NCBI GenBank assembly: GCA_951799425.1
Contig: OX637399.1
Coordinates: forward strand, 31,308,701-31,372,700
DNA length: 64,000 nucleotides
Direction of reading: 5' to 3'
DNA from: Ilex aquifolium
Taxonomy: Eukaryota > Streptophyta > Magnoliopsida > Aquifoliales > Aquifoliaceae
In this document: piece by piece, positions 21,378 through 34,180 of the stretch
Position numbering within the stretch: position 1 is the first letter of the stretch
Layout: every line of letters begins with the position of its first letter
Made by a program: the position numbers and the translations under genes
Notes under the pieces: model-generated
Told to the model about the DNA's origin: nothing
The model's database searches: none
What the model saw: the letters and a program-made list of their open reading frames with translations, nothing else

Positions 21378-21380
<3 letters not shown>

Positions 21381-21910
21381 CTACTCCTTTTAAAAGTGTG
21401 TGGGACAGGACTGTGGGTTCTCGAGGGAGGGACTGTGGTTCCCCTCCTCGGCCCCGAGGAGATGGGGTGGTGGTTTCCAAAGGGGCAGAAAGGAAGACGG
21501 TAGGAGTGAGGGATTGTGGGTTCGAGGGGGTGACGGGCCCATGGGGCAAGAGAGAGGAAGGGGGAAGGGAGAGAGGGAGGGAAGGGGGGTTGTGGACTAA
21601 GGGGTGAGGGACTGTGAAAGCAGAAGGATGGAGGGAGCAGTGGGTCCCAAACTGGGGAGATGGGAAAGGAGGGAAGACAATGAGTTCCACCGACAGTCTG
21701 AGAGAGAAGAAACTAGAAAGATGAGAGAGGTCCGAGATTGACATTTCCTAAGCAAAAAAAAAAAAGAAAAACAGATTCTCTCTCCCTCTTTCTTCAAGGA
21801 CACTATTTCACTTAGAGAAGGAAGAGAGATGCAGAAACTGAAATCACCCACCAAGGGTGCTTCAAGAGTTACCAATCTTACCAATACCACTAGCACCCCA
21901 TCCACTATTA

Positions 21911-22046
21911 TAATTTCCTACCCTACCACAACATCGGCCTTATGCACTAAGAATGAGCCCAACCACCAATTCAATTAATTTCCTACCCTACCACAACATC
22001 TGCCTTATGAACTAAGAATGAACCCAACCACCAATTCAATTACTTA
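21911..22046 (+). repeat. Direct duplication of about 68 bp
   Basis: Both copies contain tttcctaccctaccacaaca, ccttatg and caaccaccaattcaatta, with about four differences. Confidence 0.85.
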
Positions 22047-22244
22047 TTCAATTAGAGGGAATAACAAAATTACTGTAGGAACCCAAATAGTTGTTGCAAA
22101 CATGACCTTAAATCTTTGGTCTCCTATGAACCGAAGTCCAAAACTGAACATTTGCATTCATTATTTTTTCACGTCTATTCTGGCAAGCAAATTGCACAGG
22201 AGATTAAAAGATAGTATATTCTTGAATAAATTCTGTCGGGGGTA

Positions 22245-25200
22245 TTATAGATCGAAATCTTTAATATGTAGATCGAAATACCTCTTGTTAATGGTGCCAT
22301 AGTGAAACACCGGCCCTCCAATCTTTCTATCTTCAGTGTACTACACCCACAAATCATACATAATGGCATGAATTATGTGACAAAAGCAAATGAATGACAA
22401 AGGATGATTCTTATTGAGGATCTGGTTTATACCAAATTTAAGGTAACCAACATTGAGGAAAATGCCAAAGAATCAAATGGAATCTCATCAAGTGCAAAAA
22501 GCCGGCATTCTGATGATTCAGGGCCCGGTGAAAAGTGTGGCTTCTTCAACTTGGCCAAGAAAATTATGTAAGTCTGCTCCAAAAGACAAATGATTGTTCA
22601 ACACAAACATCTTTAGCAATTGCACAGGAAATCTAAGTATGTTGAACAAAGTACTGTTTCTCCTCACCTGGCCTATAAGAGGGATGTCCAATTGCACAAA
22701 GGGAGACAAAACTTCCACTTCTGCACCTGCCTCTTCCCATGTCTCCCTGATTGCTCCTTCTGCAGCAGACTCCCCGATCTCCATATAACCAGCAGGAAGT
22801 GTCCTACGATTTTAATACCCAAGAAAATAAACTAACTGATTATGGTGACCATTGAAGAGTCTTGGATATGGATTTATAATTGAAAATTCAGCACCTACAT
22901 ATATATAAATGTATATATTTTGATTATGAGCTGATAGAATAAAACAATTAGTATTATGAAAACCAAGTATTTTTCCAGATCAAAGCTCCATTAATGTAAA
23001 TGCATACCAAAGACCATATGATGGTTGAATCTTCCGCTTGCAAAGTAGTATCTTGTTATCATGCTCAATGAGGCAACCCACAACCTGCAAGTGTCCATTG
23101 AAAATAAAGATCAGCATTTGCATCCTATAGGAAGAGCAAGACCAACTTTAGATCATTGGCATTTAATCAGAGAAAACAAGAGCCATTCTACTGTCTGAAG
23201 ATTTGGCATAAGATATAACCTTCACGATAATTATAGTCTGTGTTGTCATCACTTGATTATAGTAATTAGCTATAAATATATTGAACAGCCTTACAACCTA
23301 TCAAAAGCAATGCATTCACTCAAAGCTATAGATATTAAGTATCTTTAACACATTGCGAGCTCAACCCCCCCCCCCCCCCCCCAAAAAAAAAAAAAACCCT
23401 TGCATCTTTAACTTGCCTCAATCCATAGCATCTTACTAGCAACGGAAGCACCATCACTACTCTTCTTTACAGATAAATAGATCAATTAACTAAAATCGTG
23501 TTCTTATTTTTATCATGTATAAGAATCATTAAGTTTGCTAAGAAACAATAGTGTTACAAGTTATAGCCTTATCTTTCTCAGTCATTCCAGTAGCATCTCA
23601 ATCATCACATCCTAATTCACCACAGTTTGAGCCTCTGGTCACATTTCAAGGCAATCTAATTGACAACGTAAGCAAGCATCTATTCCACCTAATCATGTTC
23701 ATTAGGAATAGCAGAAGTCTGCCACAGATTATGCCTACAGTCATACATAGATTAGTACATTCTAAGTGAACTCACTGATGAATCATACCTCCTGTAGCTA
23801 CATCAAAATTCATGAATCAAGACTACAAATTAGTGTCTATTTTAATTTTTCTTTTTCTGATAGGATACAATTGTCTCTTTTAACATACCCCAACTTTTGC
23901 CCAAAAGTTTCAAAATTTTCCTTATTAATCCAAAAACATGTGAAGATGAAATATACATAACTGATGCAATTTGAAAACAACAGATGATTAATTCAAAATG
24001 AGCTGTTGGCAAAGTTGTACAATGAAGTAATTTTCATTTTCCATCATAGTGGGAAACATAGCAAAATTAAGAGCCTTAATCATTCAGGTCATCTGGTCAG
24101 CATATGCAATTACGTAAATGAAGTCCAGAAGCTCTATCTCAACATGAACGTAGACAATCTTACCATTTTAGGATTCTCATAAGCAATTTTTCCACACTGA
24201 GTGCATATAGCTCTCATTTTTTCCTCCCCATCAGGTATCTCATGCTTTGTTGGGCCACCACACCACTGACAGAAATTGATCTTACGAGTACTGCCCTGCA
24301 TAGTGGTAGATATTACAAGAAATTCAAAAAAGAAAGGAAGTGGTGGCAGGGAAAGAAAAGATAAAATGCAAACTTGCACGCGTGCACCCACATACATATA
24401 CACACAAGCATTCAAAAATTGCAGCTCAAAGGACAGTAACTGTACAGAATATGTAGTAATTTAAACAAACATCGTTGTCAATGCCAAAACTGACTATCAT
24501 TGTTTATTCTATGAATTAATTCATCTGCCTCTATTATCATCGGATAGCTAGTGCAGGTCAACAGTAATAGCAACAACTTCAGATCCATGTATAATACACT
24601 AAATAGAGAGAGAAACAGCAAAAGTAGCATAGTCATGACACGAACACAGTAATAACAAGGCCTAGTTATGCCAATTAGGCGCTGCGGATTTACGAATTCA
24701 TACTGCATGCTTAACCTGTGTCAGAAATATGTCTATACAAAGAAAAGAAATGAAACGCAAAAGGAGAAAAAGGTGCAACACACTCAAAGTTTATGTAGAA
24801 GGTACAAATGGGAGAATTTTATGAGGAACAAGAACTGCCCATAGATAATAGTAGTACATTAACAGTGTGAAGCTCTGTTTGTTTTCGTTTTTCGAATGAC
24901 CTTTCTGGAATTAGAGGAGTTGAAAAGTCAATAAGTACCCCCTGTATACTGACCTTCCAGGTCTTCCCTTAATTTTATTGTAAGTTAATTGTTCATAAAT
25001 AAATAACAAAATTATGTCAATCCAAACGATGATGAAACTAAATTAAATGTCAAAATACCAAAAAAAAAAAAAAAATCTCAAAGAAGTAAGCTAACTAAGG
25101 GTGGAATAATTAAGGAAATTATCAAAACTATACAATCCCACTCCATGAATTCTTACAAATTTGCACATAATTCTCAATGACTACCAATTAGGATGTTGCT

Positions 25201-26343
25201 GCCTTTTCTCCAACCATTACTGTAATTTGCTTTATTGCTAGTGTTCCAACACAGTTGGGATTTCTATGGGAGGAAGAACTTGACCAAAGAGACAGGAAAA
25301 AACTCGAATTTTAATTTCTAAACAATTATTAACTGCAAAAAGGTACATTCCCCACCTCCCCTCCCCCTATATAATGGATATTTACACACTTAAGAAACCC
25401 AATTACGAATAAGAATAAAATCCACTATCACCACATTGCCATTCCACCAAACATCATAACAGAAAACCTCATCATCAAATAATTGTTAAGATGCTCAAGG
25501 GTCTTGACCCCCAATCCGGATCCTTGATAAACCATCAAACAATAGAGGGTCTAGTCAAAAAATTCAGATCAACCACAACCGACCATAAAAAATGTAAAAC
25601 GCACTCCGGAATTTAATATCAAAATCATTAAGGCTAAGATTATGGGGTATGTTTCAAAAAACTTACAAATGAATACCTAATGAGCAATCATGTAAATTCA
25701 GAGACCACCATCTCAGCACATTATCAGCGAAATCAAAACCCACCACACAGCATCACATCATATACAACAATCAGTAGAGAAATTCAATCGAACCCCAAAA
25801 GGTAACATACTGAAATATCATGTAAGCCCACAAAAGAGAAGCAAAAGTAGGTAACATATTGAAATATCATGTAAGCCCACAAAAGAGAAGCAAAAGTATG
25901 CTATTCGGTAAAACAAAAATATCCATCCATAGCTCCACACTGTCAAAAAACCACAAATCCACGATAACACACCAAGAAAATTTCCAATAAACATTCAAGA
26001 AGTAAAAAAAAAACCAAACCCATCGAAATACACACATCAAACTCACAGTTGATCGAAATGCGACAGATGAGGATGAACTTGGAGAAGAAGACGAAGTCGC
26101 ATCTGGGTTTGACTCAGATTGAGTTGAAGACATCCTTAATGCTCTGAAGCAACGATTCTTGCGAGCTGAAGAAATGGGCGATTGGAAAATACTTCTCGTT
26201 GTTAATCTTCCTGAAGAACAAGAAGAAGACGGCGATGATTGCATAGAGACTGATACGAAAAAAGGGCCATGATTCGCATGAGGTTTCAATCTCTGTGAAA
26301 CAAACCCAGACGATGAACCAAGAATTTGTATAGCTTTGAGCAT
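22245..26343 (-). CDS. Nudix hydrolase, NUDT23-like, chloroplast type (six exons)
   Basis: Exons on the minus strand: 26343-26047, 24295-24164, 23084-23008, 22803-22668, 22573-22433, 22340-22245. Every junction is GT-AG and the frame joins without error, giving 292 residues. Residues 1-99 are Ser-rich and basic with few acidic residues early, like a plastid transit peptide. Residues 100-143 hold a zinc ribbon with C108, C111, C130 and C133. Residues 174-196 are a complete Nudix box, GYMEIGE followed by RETWEEAGA. The order transit peptide, zinc ribbon, Nudix and motifs LAKL and [15 protein letters not shown] match Arabidopsis NUDT23 as I remember it, a plastid pyrophosphohydrolase acting on FAD and ADP-ribose. 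The last exon keeps FHYGTINKR but then runs into a short tail unlike the one I recall; an extra 3' exon is possible. Intron 1 is about 1.75 kb. Confidence 0.9.
23365..23396. repeat. Poly-C then poly-A run in Nudix intron 2
   Basis: A run of about 18 C is followed by about 14 A, inside the intron between exons 2 and 3. Homopolymers of this length are prone to assembly error. Confidence 0.9.
25801..25898 (+). repeat. 49-bp tandem duplication in Nudix intron 1
   Basis: Two adjacent copies (25801-25849 and 25850-25898) start ggtaacata and end gaagcaaaagta, with one difference. It is a recent local duplication that does not touch the exon. Confidence 0.9.
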
Positions 26344-28140
26344 TATCTGTGTCTATGTAGATATATCATATACAGGTCTCAAGAAAGAAAGAAAAAAATC
26401 AAAGATTTGCATGAAGAAAGGTCGGAGAAATCAGAAAACTAAAGGCTAAAATGGGTTGATTATTGATTTTGCAATCAGTAAATGCGAATTTGCAAATGGA
26501 ATCGAGTGTTGCTGAGTCAGTTTGTGTAAGTTCTTCAGCGAGTTCAATCTGTACATTTTATTGGGGATTTTTTTCACCTCTCACAGCAAGAATTATCTTC
26601 TTGTGGGTTTAAATATTTTCGCTATTTTTTTCACCTCTCACGGCAGTGAGTTCAAACTCGTGGTTGAATTCGGATCAAATTCGGGCATGACACAATAGCC
26701 TAACTAATCTAAATTCAATAAAATTTTAAAATACATTTAATTTTTTGTATATATATATATAAATTTCAAGTTAAACCCGTATTATGAATTTGAGTTGCAA
26801 CCGATTTTAATTCGGGTCGGATGGATTGAACTGTAAATATTAGGCCTCAACTTGAGTATGACTTCAATTCAGATTGAGGTTTTTCAACGCAAATTCAATT
26901 CAAGTTTTAAAAATTTTAATCTAAGTCCTATTTTTTATGGATTAGGTTCGAATTCGCCCCAAAAATTGCATACCTAAGAGAGTAAGTTCGGTGTAATGGT
27001 AAAATGAAAGTTGTCCAACATTTATACTGGCATAATTCAGTATCCATACCACATTTAGTAAGCAAATTTTTATCAAGAACTGTAGATATGACAATTTACA
27101 AATGCAATTGAATCGGTCCGATTTGTCAAAATAATTTATGAAAAACCCATCATCTTCCCATAGCGATTTGTCAAAATGAAAGTTGGCAAGCACGATTTCA
27201 GATTTTTAAACATAAGCAAATCTTGAATTCTAACTTGACGGGTTAGTATGACATATGAACACTTCGAATAGGAATTTATTTTCTAAAAGATACTAACTTT
27301 TGTGTTTTGGTAAGTCTTCGAGATCCAATGACCTATTTTGTGCCAAAGATAAATCTATACAATCTAATCGATTTATTGCGTAAAACTTCTTTAAGTTTTG
27401 TCTATTTTCTATCATCTTTTCTTTCAGAATTGACTTGACCCTAAATGGTCCTATGAAGCTCGTCTCATGGCCCATCATAACTAGGGTATGTGTAGAAGTC
27501 GATTTTCTCAAGGAAAACCTCCCAATTAGTGTTTGGATTGGATCTATTGTGTATGGATCACTAGCAATAAATTGTTTCTTTTTGTATACCTAAGTTTTGC
27601 ACGCATTTCAAACGACAACGTCATGCCTCTCGTTAAGAATGGCCTATGTTCCATGAACCAATGCTACCAATACGATTAACACCTGCCATGGAAACGATGC
27701 CTGCTGGTGATCAAAATGCAACTACTCAAAAGCTCCAGCAACAATTTGATTCTGATTCTATATCAAATCCATTACAGCTTCTGAACTAAAAGCTTTTCAT
27801 GCTGTGAAGTGAACATTCGCACAACAAACTACAAAGAAATTTCTATATGGTCAAGAAATATAACTGTACATCAAGAATAACTAGTTACTACTATATATAT
27901 TGAACCCGAAACCCGAAACGCCGTGCTTTTGCCATCCTCAAAATTATTGTGCAGAGATCATCTACACAATTCAAGCAAGCATTTCCTATGAAATATCAGT
28001 AAATGAAATTGAGTGCACAACTTACCTTTACGAAAATCTGAAAAGGGTTCTTCTCCAATAGGCCAGAACAAAGCTGGGGTGCAGATCGGTGTACTTTCAG
28101 CAAATCATCTATTTAAAGTGCTTATCACATAAATATTCAT
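26344..28140. other. Upstream region of the Nudix gene and spacer without a recognised gene
   Basis: The first 150-200 bases must hold the Nudix leader and promoter. Two copies of tttttcacctctcac lie near 26569 and 26626. From 26650 to 26930 there are short words such as aattcggatcaaattcggg and aattcaattcaagtt of the type also seen near 12000. Nothing else recognisable was found. Confidence 0.45.
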
Positions 28141-28150
28141 ATGCAGCACT

Positions 28151-28738
28151 AGGCCTGGCAATTCTAGATACGACTCGTGAAACCGACACGAATCCGACAC
28201 TGTTTTAGCGGGTTTGGGTGTAGTCCTAACGGGTTCGGGTGATTAACGAGTTAACTCAACAGATCCGTGAAATAAACGAACCGGTTTCATGTTTAACCCA
28301 TAAACTCGTTTCCACCCGTTTAACCCATTAACAGTGGTACAATAAATTTTTAAAAAACAAGTTAGGTCTTTCAGCTTCTGTCTCATCTCACACCTCCTAT
28401 CTCTCAAAATCATTCAAATTTAATAGTCATTTAATGTTTATTTTTTGTCTTTATTTTTTTGCTCAGTCAGGATTTATTGTTATAGTAAACAAGTCAAACA
28501 TGTGTAATGTGTGACGAGTTAATGATTTTTCATGTTGACTCAAAATTATCTAACCTATTCTCTTATTTAACGGGTGACATACGGGTTGTATCGGATAACT
28601 CGTCTAATAAACGATTCGTGTATGAGTGTGATAATTGGACTCGTTTATACAAACGAATAGAGTATAGATGGAGGATTTTTTGACATAAATTCGTTCCCCC
28701 GACACAAAACCGTTCCACTCGACACAATTACCAGGCCT
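28151..28738. mobile_element. MULE-like non-autonomous DNA element (588 bp) with perfect 10-bp target duplication
   Basis: The left end is aggcctggcaatt and the right end, on the minus strand, is aggcctggtaatt, a 13-base inverted repeat with one mismatch. The flanks are atgcagcact on both sides (28141-28150 and 28739-28748), identical. A target duplication of 9-11 bases fits Mutator-like elements. The interior has words such as acgggttcgggtgattaacg near both ends, a subterminal repeat feature. There is no transposase. Confidence 0.75.
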
Positions 28739-31065
28739 ATGCAGCACTGCAGACCTTGAACTTCTCTGCAGCAACAGCCTGTTCATGTATATAAAGCAGT
28801 TAATTTGGTAGGACAATGTAGTAGTAGTGATCGGTACATCGATAATGATTACAATCACTAAAAAATGTCACCTATAGACAACTTCCATGCTCGGCACTGG
28901 TAAAATAAACACAGCACTCACACATTATTAGAAAGAAATTTATGCAAGAATCTAGTGTAAATCAATTGTAAATCAAGGGTGGTTCGTGATTGACTCAAGT
29001 GATGTGTAAATCAAGGGTGGTTCAATTACGAACCACCTCAACCAATGCTACCATATCAAATTAAATTCCAATAAATAATACAATTTTATACTAATTATGA
29101 TTTTTTTAAGAAAAAATTAGTTTTTTATTTTTGATTTTATTTTAATAAATATCATAATAGAATATAAATTTTGGTTGTAAAATTTAAAATATTTTATAAT
29201 TTATATTTGATTGGAGTATTTTTTGTCTAAGTATAACAATTTGAACTTGAGGGATCTAAGTATTACACGTTTACAAACTTTAAGGGTTTGAGTGTAATTT
29301 ACTAATGGATATATTTAACCTACGACAAGGATCTAAGTGTTACGCGAGTACAAACTTTAGGAGGTCTGTATGTAATATTTTAAATGTTAGAAGGTCTAAA
29401 TGATTAAGTGACAAATTTCATAAGGTCTGAGTGTAATTCTTCCAAAAAAAAATAATAAAAAGTTGAAGTTGAAAGCAATTGCCCAACTAACATTCAATCA
29501 AATGGCCAAAAAACTAACAGGGATAAGTTCTTACAGCATTTTGTTTGTGCACAGAAATTTATGATGAAGACCATCAGCATATAAGGACAAACCCACAATC
29601 TTTTTTTATTTTTGGAAAAATCGCAAGCCCACACATATAAATAGAGGCAAAAGTGATTACCTACGAATCGAGTTTTACAATATAGAGAGGGCAGTTTCAC
29701 ATCAAACAAATGCATTAAGCAAGAAAATTTTTACAACAATCCTTGAAACTCAATAGGAAAGAGAGAAAAAATTTTAAAAGTTTTTCGTAATTACAATAAA
29801 CTCTTGGTTGTTCCAAGTCCATAAAACCAACACATCAATTTAAGAGAAAATTTTTAAACTTTCTTGTAGTCACAAAAAACTTTTGGCCTACGAACAATAA
29901 AACTTCAAATAAATTTATGTTGTTAGAATTAGAAGACCTAAAGTTGTCGAGTCCATTATGTGAAAAAACAAAAAGGTGATTGTGTACTATTTTGTTATTA
30001 CCCATAATAGTATGAACATCATTAGAGTTGAAATCAATAATTAAAGTTGAAATAAATACATAAAATATTAAGTATATGTACATAACTAACTTAAGGAGAT
30101 AATAGAATAAGAGAGGAGTATTTATCTATACTACTAATAGAAGTACCTTAGATGAAATTTTTTTGAATTCCTCTTTTGCCCTTAAACAAAATGATAAGGA
30201 CAATTATACCTCACACTAATTTGATCTAAATATAAAAACTTTTGAATTTCTCTTTTATCCTTAAATAAATATATGAAGACACTTATGGCTTAAATCATAA
30301 AAATTTGACCTTTGTGTACCCTTAAAGAAACTTACAAATTCAATGATTACACTAATAAAAAATTTATTTTGTAATTTTACTCCAGTACAATTTAATAAAG
30401 TTCATATTGTAATTTTGTATACTCCAAGCTATTAGGATATGATAAAAATCCATAAATTAGTACCCTCCTCATCATAGGGTATGACAAAAATGTGATCCCT
30501 ATTTTGGTGTACATTTGCCCCCTCATGACAGGGTATGATAAAAGTCAATTTTTTTCGTTAGTCTCATATGTGTTGTAACTTATCTAAATTGTAGACCTTA
30601 TAAATTCTAGAAATAGTGCAAACAAATCCTAAGAGTTCTTGAAAGTAAATTTCAAGTTATAACAATGACTTATGAAATTTATACGGACTCAAGCACTTTA
30701 AAATTTTGACTTTTGAACTTTTCATTAATTACTAATATCTTATATATTTAAATAAATCTAACAATGAATCTAGAATTAAAGTTCTTTAACTAGAGACAAG
30801 TTAGCCCTGAGAATTACTCAAATATAAGCTTGAGTTAGTTTTTTCACTTTTAATTCCCAAAATTCTAATCCCTTATATAAATGTTGCAAAAGAAACAAAC
30901 TTTTGTAGTTGAAACATGTACGTCGTCTTCTGTCTATCAGTTTGTCTGGAACTTAAAGTTGCAACTTGCTCTTGATCGTTATTGTATTTGCAACCAAATC
31001 TACATTTGAAGGCGCATTATGATGATTTACTAAATTGTCTTGTTATCTTATATTATATTATAAAA

Positions 31066-31118
31066 ATACAATATCTTTTGTGGTGTTACATGGATTTGCA
31101 CCACAAAAGATATTGTAT
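31066..31118. repeat. Perfect 20-bp inverted repeat with 13-base loop
   Basis: The arm atacaatatcttttgtggtg (31066-31085) is followed by the loop ttacatggatttg and the exact reverse complement (31099-31118). The phrase ggtgttac(a/g)tggatttg also recurs just downstream at about 31125. Confidence 0.95.
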
Positions 31119-32261
31119 ACTTGTTGGTGTTACGTGGATTTGTACGGATCGAAAGCTATATATGTGGATTTTGGGTATCTGGAATCTTATCAGGTGTTCA
31201 GCTACACAGTAACAATTTATCATATAATAAGAGGGAATCATAAGGACACTTACTCAAGAGCCTCTAATCAAGGATGAAATCATAAGTTTAAGATAAATGG
31301 TTCGAATACTGGCGTAGCTATGAATTTTATTTCACAAGATCATTCAAAAAGTTGTCGTTGATGTCAATTTTTTAGTTGTATATGACCTACATAAATTGAT
31401 TTCCACACAAAAAAAAATTAAAATATTATCTATTTTTAATAAAATCAAAAAAACTAATTTAGTGCTGATCAATTTATAAAACAATTAAAAATTTATAGTT
31501 TATTTTCATTCCACAATCACTCAAGTATAACTAAATTTCAATTCAATTTTATCATATAGTAAAAAATTTCAACACAAAAATATTAAATAATCTAATAATT
31601 ATAGTTCAATTTATGTCTAATTTTACCATATAAGCCGATCATTTCAATTCAATCAAAAAATATAATGTCGATCCGAAAAAAGCAAAAAATATACATTTAC
31701 TCAATATGCCTTCGCCACTAGACCACAACCCTTCTGTAGTGTTTTTAGTGACGGATAAATTATACATACTTTAATTATTTCTTAAAATTCCCAATATATA
31801 AGAGTTTTTTTGAAAAAACTTGAGGCAAGCTATGTCCCCTTTTGGTCATGTAGTGGTTCTATCAATGCCTCTAATGGCAAATACATCGGGAGAAGGAATT
31901 ATGTTCATTATCGATAAAGTATAGTAGATTTGTCACACATAAACATATAGTCTCAATCAGTCTTCCATTATTCATGGGATGACCAATCAACCTTGAAGTA
32001 ATCAATTTAGCATACAATCTAACTTTTTGGAAGATTATGGTGGTTGGTACACGTAATATATAACATATCCACGCAACAAGTATCAAATGACATATATTTT
32101 GATTCATAGGTGTATATTTATTTAATTATTTCAACATAAAGATAAAAATAACATCATTACTATAAATTAAAATTGTCCATGTGTACCAATGTGTCGAGTG
32201 ATAACTTCACATTAAAAAACATTTTTGATAAATGAAATTGTATATTGGGTCAATATAGGGG

Positions 32262-32415
32262 TGTTCACACTACCCTATAGGTAGGAAATATGGTCTTCTA
32301 TCTTCCTACCCGATACTTTGCGGAAGAATTTTCTTTGGCCTACCTTACTCGATCAAGTGTAGTATTCCTACCCGACTTCCGTCCAAATTAATCGAGTAGG
32401 AAATCGGGTGAATAA
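32262..32415 (+). repeat. Diverged, inverted relative of the ggtagg dispersed repeat
   Basis: It starts aggggtgttcac and contains cctacccgatactttgcgg and cctacccgacttcc. It is related by word content to 7325-7500 and 44814-44996 but in the opposite orientation. Confidence 0.45.
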
Positions 32416-33112
32416 GTTTTGTAGTTATTAATTTTTGGATCATTTTAACAATTCAATTAAGTAACTTGCACCAATTTAACAACACAATAAACCAATAACA
32501 CTAAAATCAAAAACAATTACAATTATAATTATAATTACAATAAAACACAAGAAAGTTCAAGGTATAAACATCAATCCATCATAATTGTTGCACAAATACA
32601 AGGGTGAGAAAATTGATGAAAGATCATGGGATTCATAAAATGCCTGGAAATAGCTTGGTTGAGACAAATGGTGCTATGCATGAGTTCATTATTCAGAGCT
32701 GTATTATAGGAGCAACAACGACATACTAGTAAGGGTAACGTTCTCTTCAATCATTTGTTTATGGTAATACTATTTAGTACAATCATTAGATTAATAAAGT
32801 ATTCTAAAGAATAATAAAATCTTTTGTCAATCTAATAATCATGAGTAAGATTGATAATTAAGTCGAGCTACTCGAGTTCGTCTTGTTTTCAATAATTTTT
32901 TTAGGTTTGTTTAGAAAAATGAGTTCGACAAGTTCAACTCGTGTTCACATAGTTCTGCTCAATTATTAGCCCTAATTATGAGTAATTAAGTTAATAAATT
33001 AAGTCAAAAATTTAATTTGTAAATAACATTCCTCGTTTGTTTAAAGTTGACATTTATTTTTAACATGGGTAGGTATATCATACCCACCCATTACTATATG
33101 GGCCATATAGTA

Positions 33113-33218
33113 TTGACTCATTGACCGAGGCACTTGTTTGATTGGTAGATATGGACCAAAACTCTTGTTTGTTTGGTAGTTATTGACCAAGACTCTAGTT
33201 TATTTGGTAGATATTGAC
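33113..33218 (+). promoter_or_regulatory. Cluster of four W-box cores upstream of the NLR gene
   Basis: TTGAC occurs at 33113, 33121, 33183 and 33214, three of them as TTGACC. W boxes bind WRKY factors, which drive defence genes. The last ones sit in a short tandem repeat with units sharing (t/a)ttggtag and ttgaccaagac, so the sites were multiplied by local duplication. The cluster is about 1 kb before the start codon and a few hundred bases before the inferred leader intron. Confidence 0.55.
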
Positions 33219-33407
33219 CAAGACTTCCAAGCAAGCTTAACTGGTAGAGCAAGAACATCACCAAGCTTTGCTCTCTTTCTCAATCGCCAATCTGCTGCGA
33301 ATATACTTTTTCTCTCCACATTGTTGCTACTTTCTGCCTCTTCCTGCTGAAATTTTTTTGCTCTGCATCTCCTTTTTGTGCTGCTTTAATCAATTCAAGA
33401 AATCGAG

Positions 33408-33811
33408 GTGCGCCTAAAACGTTTTTGTTTAATCTTTTTTCTTTCGAATAATTTTTGCTTAACTATGTTTGTGTAGAACATATAATAATGTTGAATTTAT
33501 GTTTTTTAAAAACACCAGTTACATCCATCGTGCTTTAGTTTTTAAAAAGTGCCTGCAGGAATAAAAAAACCAACATGTGCAGCTATCTTTTGCTCTAAGC
33601 TAGAAATAATTTGAATCAATCTTGGATGAGAACTATATTTTGATATCCAAATTCAAAATTTTCAGCAAGGCCCTCCATCTTATAAGACTTTTGAGAGTTT
33701 GAGATATAGTGATGATTTGCCAATGTGGACGACACAAGTAATAAAAACAACCACAATGCATTTTATAACTGAAAAACATACCCTCATTTCTCTTATGTTG
33801 TGATTTTGCAG
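33408..33811 (+). other. Probable intron in the 5' leader of the NLR gene
   Basis: The donor tcgag/gtgcgc at 33408 and the acceptor gattttgcag/cggg ending at 33811 bracket T-rich DNA. There is no long ORF before or after until the ATG at 34181. Leader introns are common in NLR genes. Splicing is inferred from the sites only. Confidence 0.4.
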
Positions 33812-34180
33812 CGGGATACGCCTCTCTCAATATCTGCTGCCAATATTTTGCTCAACTCTGCTCGGAAAGTATATCTGGGCTGCCCTCATTTATATAATTC
33901 AAGAGTCTTTAGAAAGTTTTGCTTACTCTTCCTTCTCTTAAAACCATCCTCTGCTTTGACTGTGCTAGCTTTTCAATTTGAGTCCAACCTATTCTTCTTG
34001 TTGTTGGCTTTTTTGCTTTTCTTTGTTGAACTTTTATTCAAAAAGAAAAAAGAGAAGAAAAAAAAAAGAGAGAGAAAACAAGTGAAACAAAAAGACAGGG
34101 AGGGATAGTAGAAGGGAGGAAAAAAACAGAAAGCCAAAAAAGGGGAAAAGAAAAAAGAAAAAAAAGAAAAGAAATCGGAA

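Larger units (their letters stand above)
20441..22244. other. Spacer between the MULE-like element and the Nudix gene
   Basis: No gene recognised. It contains a (GT)n(GA)n microsatellite at about 21330-21377 and a G/A-rich stretch to about 21770 that yields spurious frames on both strands. A direct duplication of about 68 bp (21911-22046) follows, and the segment ends next to the Nudix stop codon, so its last part may be that gene's 3' UTR. The 20530-20790 stretch has mixed composition but no family match. Confidence 0.5.
28749..33110. other. AT-rich spacer with repeat fragments, no gene recognised
   Basis: Contents noted: direct copies of aaatcaagggtggttc (28970-29030); repeated phrases of the type ggatctaagt-tta-caaactt (29245-29420); a Helitron-like 5' end tctatactactaatagaag at 30125 without a matching 3' end; a perfect 20-bp hairpin at 31066-31118; and a relative of the ggtagg repeat at 32262-32415. 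ORFs here are short and lack family motifs. Confidence 0.5.

Noticed and set aside
21289-21905. Overlapping frames on both strands over a G/A-rich stretch
   Set aside because: Low-complexity composition, no domain, and mutually overlapping frames.
30125-33000. A Helitron starting tctatactactaatagaag
   Set aside because: The start looks right, but I could not find a hairpin plus CTAG end in a sensible distance.
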